Shown piece by piece: positions 34,380 to 42,453 of a DNA stretch of 46,167 nt (positions are counted from its first letter, which is position 1; each line of letters begins with the position of its first letter). The stretch lies in assembly GCF_000152845.1 (NCBI RefSeq), contig NZ_CH902584.1, positions 4,066,056 to 4,112,222 on the forward strand, given 5' to 3'. The DNA comes from Roseovarius sp. 217 (lineage in GTDB: Bacteria > Pseudomonadota > Alphaproteobacteria > Rhodobacterales > Rhodobacteraceae). Under the pieces are notes generated by a model. The model worked only from the letters and a program-made list of their open reading frames with translations, made no database searches and was not told the origin of the DNA. Position numbers and translations under genes: made by a program.

Positions 34380-34432
34380 GGGGTCAGGTGCCCGCTCTGG
34401 CACCTAGACCCCTAACGACCGGGGTGAGAGGA
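34380..34432 (+). other. Structured 5' leader with two competing hairpins
   Basis: GGGGTCAGGTGCC (34380-34392) pairs with GGCACCT-A-GACCCC (34399-34412), a 13-bp stem with one bulged A and a six-base loop. The same ACCCC (34408-34412) can instead pair with GGGGT at 34421-34425, immediately before the GAGAGGA ribosome site (34426-34432). The two pairings exclude each other in part. A translational or attenuation switch is inferred from geometry only. Confidence 0.5.
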
Positions 34433-34443
34433 TAGTCAGTCAG

Positions 34444-35028
34444 ATGGACGGCGATTTCAGGACAGAATTTGTAAGAGAACCCGCAGCGTTGCGGCATTAC
34501 CCGGCGCTTGTGTTGAATGCCGATTACCGCCCGCTGTCATATTATCCACTGTCGCTCTGGACATGGCAGGAAGCAATCAAAGCAGCATGGTCTGACCGGG
34601 TTGATATTGTAGCAGAATACGACCAGTGGGTCAGAAGCCCGAGCACAACCATACGCATCCCTTCCGTCATCGTCCTCAAAGATTACGTGAAACCCCAAAA
34701 GCGCGTGGCCTTCACGCGCTTTAATTTATTCTTGCGGGACGAATTCATGTGTCAGTATTGCGGTGGCAGGGGGGATCTGACCTTTGATCATGTTGTGCCG
34801 CGCGCCTCGGGTGGGGTCACAAGCTGGGAGAATGTTGTCGCGGCCTGTAGTCCCTGCAATTTGCGCAAAGGGTCGAAAAGCCTACGCCAATCCGGTCTGA
34901 GCCTGCGCAAACCACCCCGTATGCCGGAAGCGGAGCAGTTGCGTAATCAAGGGCGGAAATTTCCTCCGAACCATCTGCATGACAGCTGGCTCGATTTTCT
35001 GTATTGGGATGCTGAGCTGGAGGCCTGA
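34444..35028 (+). CDS. HNH endonuclease family protein
   Basis: A 194-residue protein. The HNH core is FMCQYCGGRGDLTFDHVVPRASGGVTSWENVVAACSPCNLRKGSK: two CxxC pairs for structural zinc, the DH of the catalytic motif, and the Asn in WENVV. The N-terminal half (PALVLNADYRPLSYYPLSLWTWQEAIKA) is typical of the widespread chromosomal HNH family whose cellular role is unknown; it is not part of an intron, phage or colicin here. The start at ATG 34444 has AGGA 11 bases upstream, a rather long spacing. Nuclease activity is likely but the target is unknown. Confidence 0.85.
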   Translation: MDGDFRTEFVREPAALRHYPALVLNADYRPLSYYPLSLWTWQEAIKAAWSDRVDIVAEYDQWVRSPSTTIRIPSVIVLKDYVKPQKRVAFTRFNLFLRDEFMCQYCGGRGDLTFDHVVPRASGGVTSWENVVAACSPCNLRKGSKSLRQSGLSLRKPPRMPEAEQLRNQGRKFPPNHLHDSWLDFLYWDAELEA

Positions 35029-35147
35029 AGGCCGATTGCCCCAAATCGGTCGCCGCAGAGGTATCTAGCTTGAAAATCCGGGGTTGATTTACCGGCATGA
35101 TTTCTATTTGTTATCAGATCTCCGATACCTAATAGGACTGGTCTATC

Positions 35148-36035
35148 ATGCTGGATAAGCTGGAGATGTTCATTGCTGTCGCGAAAGAGGGCCATTTTGG
35201 CCGTGCGGCGGTCAGCATCGGGATCACACAACCGTCGCTCTCGGCGGGGATCAAGCAGCTTGAGGAACAGTTGGGTGTGCAGCTCATTTTTCGCGGCTCA
35301 CGCTACGGCGGCCTCACTCCAGAGGGGCAGGCGACGCTGGTTTGGGCACGGCGAATCGTCGGCGACGCCCGGCAATTGCGTGAAGAAATGCGCGCCAAAC
35401 GACATGGGTTGTCTGGTCAACTGCGTATCGCGGCAATCCCGACGGCGCTGACATGGGCGGCGCGGCTCTGTCATAGGTTCAACGCCAAACACCCCAAGGT
35501 ACGCTTTACCATTCTGTCGCGCACCTCGGTCGAGATCCTGAGCATGCTGGACAATCTCGATATCGACGCCGGTATTTCCTATCTGGACAACGAGCCGATG
35601 GGCCGGGTCAGCACAGAGCCACTTTATGAGGAACGCTATATGCTGGTTTGCGCGGAGAATGCGCGCTTTGCCACGCGCGACGCTGTCTGCTGGGAAGAAC
35701 TGGCGGGCGAACAACTTTGCCTGCTGACCCCAGATATGCAGAACCGCAGGATCATCAACCGCAACTTTGCTGCCGTCGATGTGACGCCAGAAGCCTGGAT
35801 TGAATCGAACTCTACCGTGGTCCTGATGGCGACCGTAGAAACCGGCGGATGGATGACGGTACTCCCCGAAGATGCCGCCCGGTTTCACGCCCATGGCAAA
35901 CCTTTGAAACTCATCCCACTCTCAGGTCCCGAACCTGCCCATTCTGTCGGTTTGGTCGCCCCATACCGCGAACCGCACACACCGGTATTGGAAAGCCTCC
36001 TGCGCGAGGCGCGTCGATTAGGGGTCAATGCTTGA
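35148..36035 (+). CDS. LysR family transcriptional regulator of the fds genes
   Basis: A 295-residue LysR-type regulator. The N-terminal winged helix-turn-helix is seen as MFIAVAKEGHFGRAAVSIGITQPSLSAGIKQLEEQLGVQLI, followed by a linker helix and the effector-binding domain (LRIAAIPTALTWAARL, GISYLDNEP). It lies 91 bases upstream of fdsG on the same strand, where in other bacteria a LysR protein (FdsR) controls formate dehydrogenase. Control of the fds operon is inferred from position; the effector, perhaps formate, is not shown. Confidence 0.88.
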   Translation: MLDKLEMFIAVAKEGHFGRAAVSIGITQPSLSAGIKQLEEQLGVQLIFRGSRYGGLTPEGQATLVWARRIVGDARQLREEMRAKRHGLSGQLRIAAIPTALTWAARLCHRFNAKHPKVRFTILSRTSVEILSMLDNLDIDAGISYLDNEPMGRVSTEPLYEERYMLVCAENARFATRDAVCWEELAGEQLCLLTPDMQNRRIINRNFAAVDVTPEAWIESNSTVVLMATVETGGWMTVLPEDAARFHAHGKPLKLIPLSGPEPAHSVGLVAPYREPHTPVLESLLREARRLGVNA

Positions 36036-36046
36036 TAGAATTTGCC

Positions 36047-36100
36047 TATTGATTGACCGTATATTGATATTGATTGTTCATGGCTTGAGCTGATTGACTG
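36047..36100 (+). promoter_or_regulatory. Phased TGATTG repeats before fdsG
   Basis: TGATTG occurs at 36050, 36071 and 36091, spaced 21 and 20 bases, that is two helical turns; the first two belong to a longer TATTGATTG. A TATTGATA lies between them. All are on one DNA face in the 91-base LysR-fdsG spacer, as expected for a multi-site LysR operator, though LysR sites usually show a T-N11-A palindrome, which is less clear. Confidence 0.5.
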
Positions 36101-36126
36101 ATCGCAGCAACTGCGAGAGGCAAGCC

Positions 36127-36591
36127 ATGACAACACCCGCCCCGGATGATATTCAAGCTATCCTGACAGAGCATCTGCATCTTGAAGGGCCACTCCTGCC
36201 AATCCTGCACGCCATGCAAGACGCCTTCGGTCACATCCCCGAGGCAGCGCATCGACCCATTGCCGAAGCGCTCAACATAAGCCGAGCAGAGCTGCATGGC
36301 GTCATCAGCTTTTACCACGATTTCCGTGCCAATCCTGCCGGGCGGCATGTTCTGAAGATCTGTCGGGCCGAGGCGTGTCAGGCTGTCGGAGGCACGGCGC
36401 TTGCCGATGCGACACTGACCAAGCTGGGCCTTGATTGGCATGGCACCACCGCGAATGGCGCGGTCACGGTCGAGCCGGTGTATTGCCTTGGCCTGTGCGC
36501 CTGCGCGCCTGCGGCGATGCTGGATGACCGCGTGGTGGGCCGGGTGGATGCCGCCCGGATGGATACCCTCTTGGCGGAGGCGGGCGCATGA
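36127..36591 (+). CDS. fdsG: NAD-dependent formate dehydrogenase subunit gamma (NuoE-like)
   Basis: A 154-residue [2Fe-2S] subunit homologous to NuoE. The thioredoxin-like ferredoxin ligands are Cys79, Cys84 (CRAEAC) and Cys120, Cys124 (CLGLC). It passes electrons next to the FMN site of FdsB. Start at ATG 36127 with GAGAGGCAAGCC upstream; an upstream in-frame start at 36094 would remove part of the spacer. The stop overlaps fdsB by four bases (ATGA). Confidence 0.93.
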   Translation: MTTPAPDDIQAILTEHLHLEGPLLPILHAMQDAFGHIPEAAHRPIAEALNISRAELHGVISFYHDFRANPAGRHVLKICRAEACQAVGGTALADATLTKLGLDWHGTTANGAVTVEPVYCLGLCACAPAAMLDDRVVGRVDAARMDTLLAEAGA

Positions 36592-38096
36592 AGATTTACG
36601 TCCCCATGGACAGCGCCGCCAAGGCGCTTGGCGCTGAAGAGGTGGTCGCCGCCATTCTCGCCGTTGCACCGGAGGCACATATCATCCGCACCGGTACGCG
36701 CGGCATGATCTGGCTGGAACCGCTGGTCGAGGTCGAGATCAACGGGATACGTCACGGCTATGGTCCGGCGACCGTGGGCGATGTTGCGGGCATTCTCGAT
36801 GGCAGCAGCGCCAAGGCGCTAGGCCCAGTTGAGTATCTGGACTGGATGAAGCGGCAGACGCGCCTCACCTTTGCCCGCGTCGGCGTCGTTGACCCTCTGA
36901 ATATCACGGATTACGAGGCGCATGGTGGGCTTGTGGGCCTGCGTCGCGCCATTGAGATGGACGGGGCCGGGATCGTTGCAGAAGTCACCCAATCGGGCCT
37001 TCGCGGGCGTGGCGGCGCAGGATTTCCGACCGGCATCAAATGGAAGACCGTGTTCGAGGCGCAAGCGCCGCAGAAATACATCGTCTGCAATGCCGATGAG
37101 GGCGACAGCGGCACCTTCGCGGACCGGATGGTCATGGAGGGTGACCCCTTTACTCTGATTGAGGGTATGACGATTGCGGGTCTCGGTGTGGGCGCGACAC
37201 GCGGGTATGTTTATCTGCGCTCGGAATACCCCGATGCAATCCGTGTGATGCGCCGCGCAGTCGAAATCGCGCGCGCGGCAGGTGTATTGGGCGCGGATGT
37301 GCTGGGCTCTGGCCGGGCGTTTGACATGGAAATCCGTGTGGGCGCCGGCGCCTATGTCTGCGGCGAGGAAACCTCGCTTCTGAATTCGCTCGAAGGCAAG
37401 CGCGGCGTCGTCCGTGCCAAACCACCCCTTCCGGCGCTTGAAGGATTTCTTGGGCGACCCACGGTGGTGAACAACGTCATCAGCCTCGCCACGGTGCCGG
37501 TGATTTTTGAGAAAGGCGCGCAACACTATGCCGATTTTGGTCTTGGGCGCTCGCGCGGCACCGTGACCCTTCAGATTGCAGGTAACGTGGCGCGGGGAGG
37601 TTTGTTTGAGACCGCCTTTGGCATCACCTTGGACGAGGTGGTGAATGATCTGGGCGGCGGCACGGCCTCTGGTCGCCCGGTCAAGGCGGTGCAGGTGGGC
37701 GGACCCCTCGGGTCCTATATCCCCGTCGATAATTTCGACGCCGCTCTCGGTTATGAGGAACTCGACGCCAGGGGCGGGCTGCTTGGGCATGCCGGTCTCG
37801 TGGTGTTTGATGACGCTGCGGACATGCTGCAAATGGCCCGCTTCGCGATGGAATTCTGCGCTGTGGAAAGCTGTGGCAAATGCACGCCCTGCCGGATTGG
37901 TGCCGTTCGAGGTGTTGAGACCATCGACCGGATCGCTGCCGGTGACGGTTCAGCCATTCCGCTTTTGACGGACCTCTGCGAGACCATGAAAGATGGCTCG
38001 CTCTGTGCACTTGGGGGGTTCACTCCCTTGCCGGTGATGTCCGCCCTCACGCATTTCCCAAATGATTTCGCCACCCAAAAGGAGGCCGCCGAATGA
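36588..38096 (+). CDS. fdsB: NAD-dependent formate dehydrogenase subunit beta (NuoF-like)
   Basis: A 502-residue flavoprotein subunit that reduces NAD+. An N-terminal NuoE-like domain (residues 1-about 110) without the cluster cysteines precedes the NuoF core: GLRGRGGAGFPTGIKW for FMN/NADH, NADEGDSGTFADR, GAYVCGEETSLLNSLEG, and the [4Fe-4S] motif SCGKCTPC (Cys429, 432, 435) with a fourth Cys near 475. Length matches FdsB of Rhodobacter capsulatus (about 500). It overlaps both neighbours by ATGA. Confidence 0.95.
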   Translation: MKIYVPMDSAAKALGAEEVVAAILAVAPEAHIIRTGTRGMIWLEPLVEVEINGIRHGYGPATVGDVAGILDGSSAKALGPVEYLDWMKRQTRLTFARVGVVDPLNITDYEAHGGLVGLRRAIEMDGAGIVAEVTQSGLRGRGGAGFPTGIKWKTVFEAQAPQKYIVCNADEGDSGTFADRMVMEGDPFTLIEGMTIAGLGVGATRGYVYLRSEYPDAIRVMRRAVEIARAAGVLGADVLGSGRAFDMEIRVGAGAYVCGEETSLLNSLEGKRGVVRAKPPLPALEGFLGRPTVVNNVISLATVPVIFEKGAQHYADFGLGRSRGTVTLQIAGNVARGGLFETAFGITLDEVVNDLGGGTASGRPVKAVQVGGPLGSYIPVDNFDAALGYEELDARGGLLGHAGLVVFDDAADMLQMARFAMEFCAVESCGKCTPCRIGAVRGVETIDRIAAGDGSAIPLLTDLCETMKDGSLCALGGFTPLPVMSALTHFPNDFATQKEAAE

Positions 38097-40987
38097 AAGA
38101 TTTCATCATTCCGAACGACCGTGACATGGGCACCCCTGCCAAGCAGGGCGCGCCGGTGACTTTGGAAATCGACGGCATGGCCGTCACCGTGCCCGAAGGC
38201 ACGTCCGTGCTGCGCGCGGCGGCCGAGGCTGGCGTCCAGATCCCTAAGCTCTGCGCATCGGATAACCTTGAGGCCTTCGGCTCCTGCCGCCTCTGTGTGG
38301 TCGAGATCGAAGGACGGCGGGGCACGCCTGCCTCCTGCACCACGCCTGTAACCCCCGGCATGGTGGTCCATACCGGTTCAAGCAAAGTGCGCAAGATCCG
38401 CAAAGGGGTGATGGAGCTTTACATCTCCGATCATCCGCTTGATTGCCTGACCTGTTCGGCCAACGGCGATTGCGAATTGCAGGATATGGCCGGCGCGGTC
38501 GGTCTGCGCGACGTGCGCTATGAAGCCCCGGAAAATGGCGGCATGGTCAACCATTTCGAAGCCCGCAACACGAGCGGCGAAACGAACCCGGAATGGCTGC
38601 CCAAGGACGACAGCAACCCCTATTTCAGCTATGATCCCAGCAAATGCATCGTCTGCAACCGCTGCGTTCGCGCCTGCGAAGAGGTGCAGGGCACCTTTGC
38701 ACTGACCATTCAGGGCCGTGGCTTTGACAGCCGGGTGTCGGCGGGCAATGCGGGTGACGACTTCCTCGCCTCCGATTGCGTGAGCTGCGGTGCCTGCGTG
38801 CAGGCCTGCCCGACCGCGACGCTTCAGGAAAAATCCATCATCGAACTGGGCACGCCTGACCGCTCGGTGATCACCACCTGCGCTTATTGCGGCGTTGGCT
38901 GCTCCTTCAAGGCCGAGATGAATGGCGACACGTTGGTGCGCATGACCCCCTACAAGCACGGCAAGGCCAATCGCGGCCATTCCTGCGTCAAGGGCCGTTT
39001 TGCCTATGGCTATGCCCATCACCAGGACCGCATCCTCAAGCCGATGATCCGCGATCGGATCACCGATCCCTGGCGCGAGGTCGAGTGGGACGAGGCGCTG
39101 AGTTTCGCCGCCACCCGGATGCGCGGACTTCAGGAGAAATATGGCAAGAAATCTATCGGCGTGATTACCTCAAGCCGCTGCACCAACGAAGAAACCTATC
39201 TGGTGCAGAAACTGGCGCGCGCAGTCTTTGGCAACAACAACACCGATACCTGCGCGCGCGTTTGTCATTCGCCCACCGGCTATGGTTTGGGTCAGACTTT
39301 TGGCACCTCTGCGGGCACGCAGGATTTCGATTCCGTTGAGCATACCGATGTAGTTGTAGTGATCGGCGCTAACCCCACGGATGGCCACCCGGTCTTTGCG
39401 TCCCGCCTCAAGAAGCGGCTGCGGGAGGGGGCCAAATTGATCGTGGTCGATCCGCGGCGGATTGATCTGGTGAAATCGGCGCATGTCGCGGCATCGCATC
39501 ACCTGCCGCTACGCCCCGGCACCAATGTCGCCGTGGTCAGCGCCCTTGCGCATGTCATCGTGACCGAAGGGTTGATGAATGAGGAATTCATCCGCGAGCG
39601 CTGCGATTGGGACGAATTCCAGCATTACGCCGACTTCATCAGCAACCCGCGCCACTCTCCCGAAGCAACGGCGATGCTCACCGGCGTCGATCCGGCAGAA
39701 CTCCGCAAAGCCGCCCGCCTCTTTGCCACCGGCGGCAACGGGTCGATCTATTATGGCCTTGGCGTGACCGAACATTCCCAAGGCTCCACCACCGTCATGG
39801 GCATCGCCAATCTCGCCATGCTGACTGGCAACATGGGGCGGCCCGGCGTCGGCGTGAACCCGCTGCGCGGCCAAAACAACGTGCAGGGCGCCTGCGACAT
39901 GGGCTCTTTCCCGCACGAACTGCCCGGCTATCGCCACGTCAAAGGCCCCGAGGTCCGCAAGGTCTTTGAAGAGGCATGGGGCGTTCAGATCGACGCGGAA
40001 CCCGGCCTGCGCATCCCCAACATGCTCGACGCGGCGGTGGATGGCACCTTCAAGGGGCTCTATTGCCAGGGCGAAGACATCTTGCAATCGGACCCTGACA
40101 CCAAGCATGTGGCGGCGGGTCTGGCGGCGATGGAATGCGTCATCGTGCATGACCTCTTTCTCAACGAAACTGCCAATTACGCGCACGTCTTCCTGCCCGG
40201 TTCGACCTTCCTCGAAAAGGACGGGACGTTTACCAATGCCGAGCGCCGCATCAACCGCGTGCGCAAGGTGATCCCGCCCCTCAACGGCTATGCCGACTGG
40301 GAAATCACCCAGATGCTCGCCAATGCCATGGGCGCGGGCTGGAGCTATGCGCATCCGGCCCGGATCATGGAAGAGATCGCGGCAACGACGCCGTCTTTCG
40401 CCGGGGTGGATTACGCGCTGCTGGAGGAAAAAGGCAGCGTGCAATGGCCCTGCAACGAGGCGCATCCCGAGGGCACCCCCCTCATGCATGTTGACGGGTT
40501 CATGCGCGGCAAGGGGCGGTTCATTGTCACCGAATACGTAGGAACGGATGAAAAAACCGGCCCGCGTTTCCCGCTTCTGCTGACCACGGGGCGCATTCTC
40601 AGCCAGTATAACGTCGGCGCCCAGACCCGGCGCACCGACAATGTCATCTGGCATGAAGAGGATCTGCTGGAAATCCATCCGCATGATGCCGAGGTACGCG
40701 GGTTGAAAGAGGGCGATTGGGTGCGGCTTGCCAGCCGTGCGGGTGAAACGACGCTGCGCGCCAAGCTCACGGACCGGGTCAGCCCCGGCGTCGTCTACAC
40801 CACCTTCCACCACCCGGACACTCAGGCCAATGTGATCACCACCGACTATTCCGATTGGGCGACGAATTGCCCGGAATACAAGGTGACAGCGGTGCAGATC
40901 AACCTGTCAAACGGGCCGACCGACTGGCAAGAAGACTATGCTGCGCAGGCCGCCCAAGCGCGGCGCATCCTGCCTGCGGCAGAGTGA
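38093..40987 (+). CDS. fdsA: NAD-dependent formate dehydrogenase catalytic subunit alpha
   Basis: A 964-residue molybdenum (or tungsten) bis-MGD enzyme that oxidises formate to CO2. N-terminal ferredoxin-like [2Fe-2S] domain (CASDNLEAFGSCRLC), a His-Cys3 cluster segment (HPLDCLTCSANGDC), two [4Fe-4S] clusters (CIVCNRCVRAC, CVSCGACVQACP), a further [4Fe-4S] (CAYCGVGC), then the molybdopterin domains. The Mo ligand is Cys391, followed by His392, with Arg592 in RGQNNVQGACDMG; these parallel Cys386/His387/Arg587 in Rhodobacter FdsA. There is no in-frame TGA, so it is a Cys, not a selenocysteine, enzyme. It should form (FdsABGD)2. Confidence 0.96.
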   Translation: MKDFIIPNDRDMGTPAKQGAPVTLEIDGMAVTVPEGTSVLRAAAEAGVQIPKLCASDNLEAFGSCRLCVVEIEGRRGTPASCTTPVTPGMVVHTGSSKVRKIRKGVMELYISDHPLDCLTCSANGDCELQDMAGAVGLRDVRYEAPENGGMVNHFEARNTSGETNPEWLPKDDSNPYFSYDPSKCIVCNRCVRACEEVQGTFALTIQGRGFDSRVSAGNAGDDFLASDCVSCGACVQACPTATLQEKSIIELGTPDRSVITTCAYCGVGCSFKAEMNGDTLVRMTPYKHGKANRGHSCVKGRFAYGYAHHQDRILKPMIRDRITDPWREVEWDEALSFAATRMRGLQEKYGKKSIGVITSSRCTNEETYLVQKLARAVFGNNNTDTCARVCHSPTGYGLGQTFGTSAGTQDFDSVEHTDVVVVIGANPTDGHPVFASRLKKRLREGAKLIVVDPRRIDLVKSAHVAASHHLPLRPGTNVAVVSALAHVIVTEGLMNEEFIRERCDWDEFQHYADFISNPRHSPEATAMLTGVDPAELRKAARLFATGGNGSIYYGLGVTEHSQGSTTVMGIANLAMLTGNMGRPGVGVNPLRGQNNVQGACDMGSFPHELPGYRHVKGPEVRKVFEEAWGVQIDAEPGLRIPNMLDAAVDGTFKGLYCQGEDILQSDPDTKHVAAGLAAMECVIVHDLFLNETANYAHVFLPGSTFLEKDGTFTNAERRINRVRKVIPPLNGYADWEITQMLANAMGAGWSYAHPARIMEEIAATTPSFAGVDYALLEEKGSVQWPCNEAHPEGTPLMHVDGFMRGKGRFIVTEYVGTDEKTGPRFPLLLTTGRILSQYNVGAQTRRTDNVIWHEEDLLEIHPHDAEVRGLKEGDWVRLASRAGETTLRAKLTDRVSPGVVYTTFHHPDTQANVITTDYSDWATNCPEYKVTAVQINLSNGPTDWQEDYAAQAAQARRILPAAE

Positions 40988-41814
40988 TGGCGATGGGCTT
41001 TTCTCCCACCCAGAGCCGGCCGGGCCTCTCGGTGCAGATCGAGGGGGCGCGCCGCGTCACCCGCGCCCTGCCCGAAGAGGTCCCGGTAGCCTTTGTCTTT
41101 GACGGCACGACGCAGGCGGTGATGATGGCGACTCCTGACGATCTCGCTGATTTTGCCCATGGCTTCGCCGTGACCGAAGGGATCGTGACCGACCCTGCGC
41201 AGATCAAGGATTTTGAGATTGCCGAGCACGCCGAGGGGATCGAGGCACGGTTCTGGCTGCGCGAGGATCGCCAAGTGGCGCTCACAGCGCGCCGGCGTCA
41301 TATGGCCGGACCAGTGGGCTGTGGACTTTGCGGCATCGACAGCTTGGAACAGGCGATCCGGCCGGTGCCCTGCGTGAGACAGCACGGTCCGATTTTCTCG
41401 CAGTATGAGGTTGCCCACGCCACGGAGGCGCTCAGCGCGCATCAACCGCTGCATGATCTCACCCGCGCCACCCACGCGGCCGGATTCATCCGTCCGGGCG
41501 AGGGGCTGGTCCTGGCGCGTGAGGATGTGGGGCGTCACAATGCGCTCGACAAACTCATCGGCGCGCTCTGGCGTGCTGGTATCGACCCGTCGGAAGGGGC
41601 TATCGTGATGACCAGCCGTCTCTCGGTCGAACTGGTGCAGAAATGCGCGATGGCAGGCTGCAGCATTCTGATTGCAGTTTCCGCGCCCACCGCCCATGCG
41701 CTACGGCTGGCGGAAACCTCGGGCCTTTCAATCGCCGCCTTTGCGCGTGGCGGCGGTTTTGATCTTTATTCCCATCCCCATCGCATCAACACCGAGGTTC
41801 CTCATGTCGCCTGA
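40987..41814 (+). CDS. fdhD: Formate dehydrogenase accessory sulfurtransferase FdhD
   Basis: A 275-residue maturation factor that transfers sulfur from IscS-type desulfurase to the Mo-bis-MGD cofactor before insertion into FdsA. Motifs include GFAVTEGIVTDPAQI, the Cys-containing GPVGCGLCGIDSL (CxxC), REDVGRHNALDKLIG and TSRLSVELVQKCAMAG. The ATG at 40987 shares a base with the fdsA stop (TGATG); ATG 40993 is an alternative. Placement between fdsA and fdsD matches the fds operon layout of other alphaproteobacteria. Confidence 0.94.
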   Translation: MAMGFSPTQSRPGLSVQIEGARRVTRALPEEVPVAFVFDGTTQAVMMATPDDLADFAHGFAVTEGIVTDPAQIKDFEIAEHAEGIEARFWLREDRQVALTARRRHMAGPVGCGLCGIDSLEQAIRPVPCVRQHGPIFSQYEVAHATEALSAHQPLHDLTRATHAAGFIRPGEGLVLAREDVGRHNALDKLIGALWRAGIDPSEGAIVMTSRLSVELVQKCAMAGCSILIAVSAPTAHALRLAETSGLSIAAFARGGGFDLYSHPHRINTEVPHVA

Positions 41815-42028
41815 GAAGATGGTCCATATGGCCAACCAGATCGCCACATTCTTCAAAACCCAACCCGGCAGCGACCGCTCCACGCGTGTCGCCGCGCATT
41901 TGACGGATTATTGGGAGCCGCGCATGCTGGAGCAGCTGCATTCCTATGTTGCGACTGGTGGAAAAGGGCTGGATGATCTGGTGATCGCAGCAGAAGCGGA
42001 GATTGCCGTGACGCGTGCCAGTGTCTGA
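41804..42028 (+). CDS. fdsD: NAD-dependent formate dehydrogenase subunit delta
   Basis: A 74-residue helical protein with the FdsD pattern KMVHMANQIATFFKT and VAAHLTDYWEPRMLEQL. FdsD is a small subunit found in the complex and needed for stable assembly. It starts 11 bases before the fdhD stop. It is the last gene of the operon; a terminator follows about 150 bases later. Confidence 0.93.
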   Translation: MSPEKMVHMANQIATFFKTQPGSDRSTRVAAHLTDYWEPRMLEQLHSYVATGGKGLDDLVIAAEAEIAVTRASV

Positions 42029-42453
42029 AACAGAGCACCCTGATTGGCGTCAGCTCAGGTAGATCCGAAATCCCGTTGGTTGGCATGGATATTTAGGGTG
42101 CGCGAGCATCCAAAAGAGGTGGCTGGCAAAGAGTTTCGAGTTCCCTTCTCCGGGTCTAGGCGGTTTGCACTGGTGGCGCTGGGAGCGCCGCTTTTTCAGG
42201 CGCGATCTCGAAATCAGATTATAGATTACAAAACTCCGTTATTGCTGTTTGGCTACAGAACAAGTGAGCCGCGTTTTGACGCTCCCACTATCCCAATTTC
42301 TTGGAGATGCTAGATGCTTTGCGCGGTGGGAACTGTCTAAGGTGTCTTCCACGTCTAGGAGGTTGAGCCAGACTAGGCTCTGACGCTTGCATCTTGACCC
42401 AGTCCCGGCGCAAATACGCACAGGCTGGCCAGATTGGGCTGAATGGGGGCAGG
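42029..42453. other. 425-base gene-free region between fdsD and murD
   Basis: This spacer is less GC-rich than its flanks and no credible gene is seen; an 89-codon frame at 42044-42313 lacks family character and a ribosome site. It holds the fds terminator (42175-42196) and a short inverted repeat GAGCC-N6-GGCTC (42365-42380) before murD. No insertion-sequence ends, target duplications or tRNA remnants are visible. Confidence 0.6.
42175..42196 (+). terminator. Intrinsic terminator downstream of the fds operon
   Basis: GGCGCT-GGG-AGCGCC (42175-42189) forms a six-pair GC stem, followed after GC by TTTTT (42192-42196). It lies about 150 bases after the fdsD stop. Confidence 0.75.

Noticed and set aside
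34444..35028. HNH gene as a defence or homing endonuclease system
   Set aside because: It belongs to a widespread chromosomal family, has no partner methyltransferase, intron or immunity gene nearby.
39509..40813. 434-codon minus-strand frame opposite fdsA
   Set aside because: Shadow of a conserved catalytic subunit; no recognisable domain.
38093..40987. Possible selenocysteine formate dehydrogenase
   Set aside because: The active-site codon is TGC (Cys391) and there is no in-frame TGA, so no Sec insertion is needed.
42044..42313. 89-codon frame after fdsD
   Set aside because: It spans the fds terminator, has no ribosome site and no family resemblance; treated as spacer.
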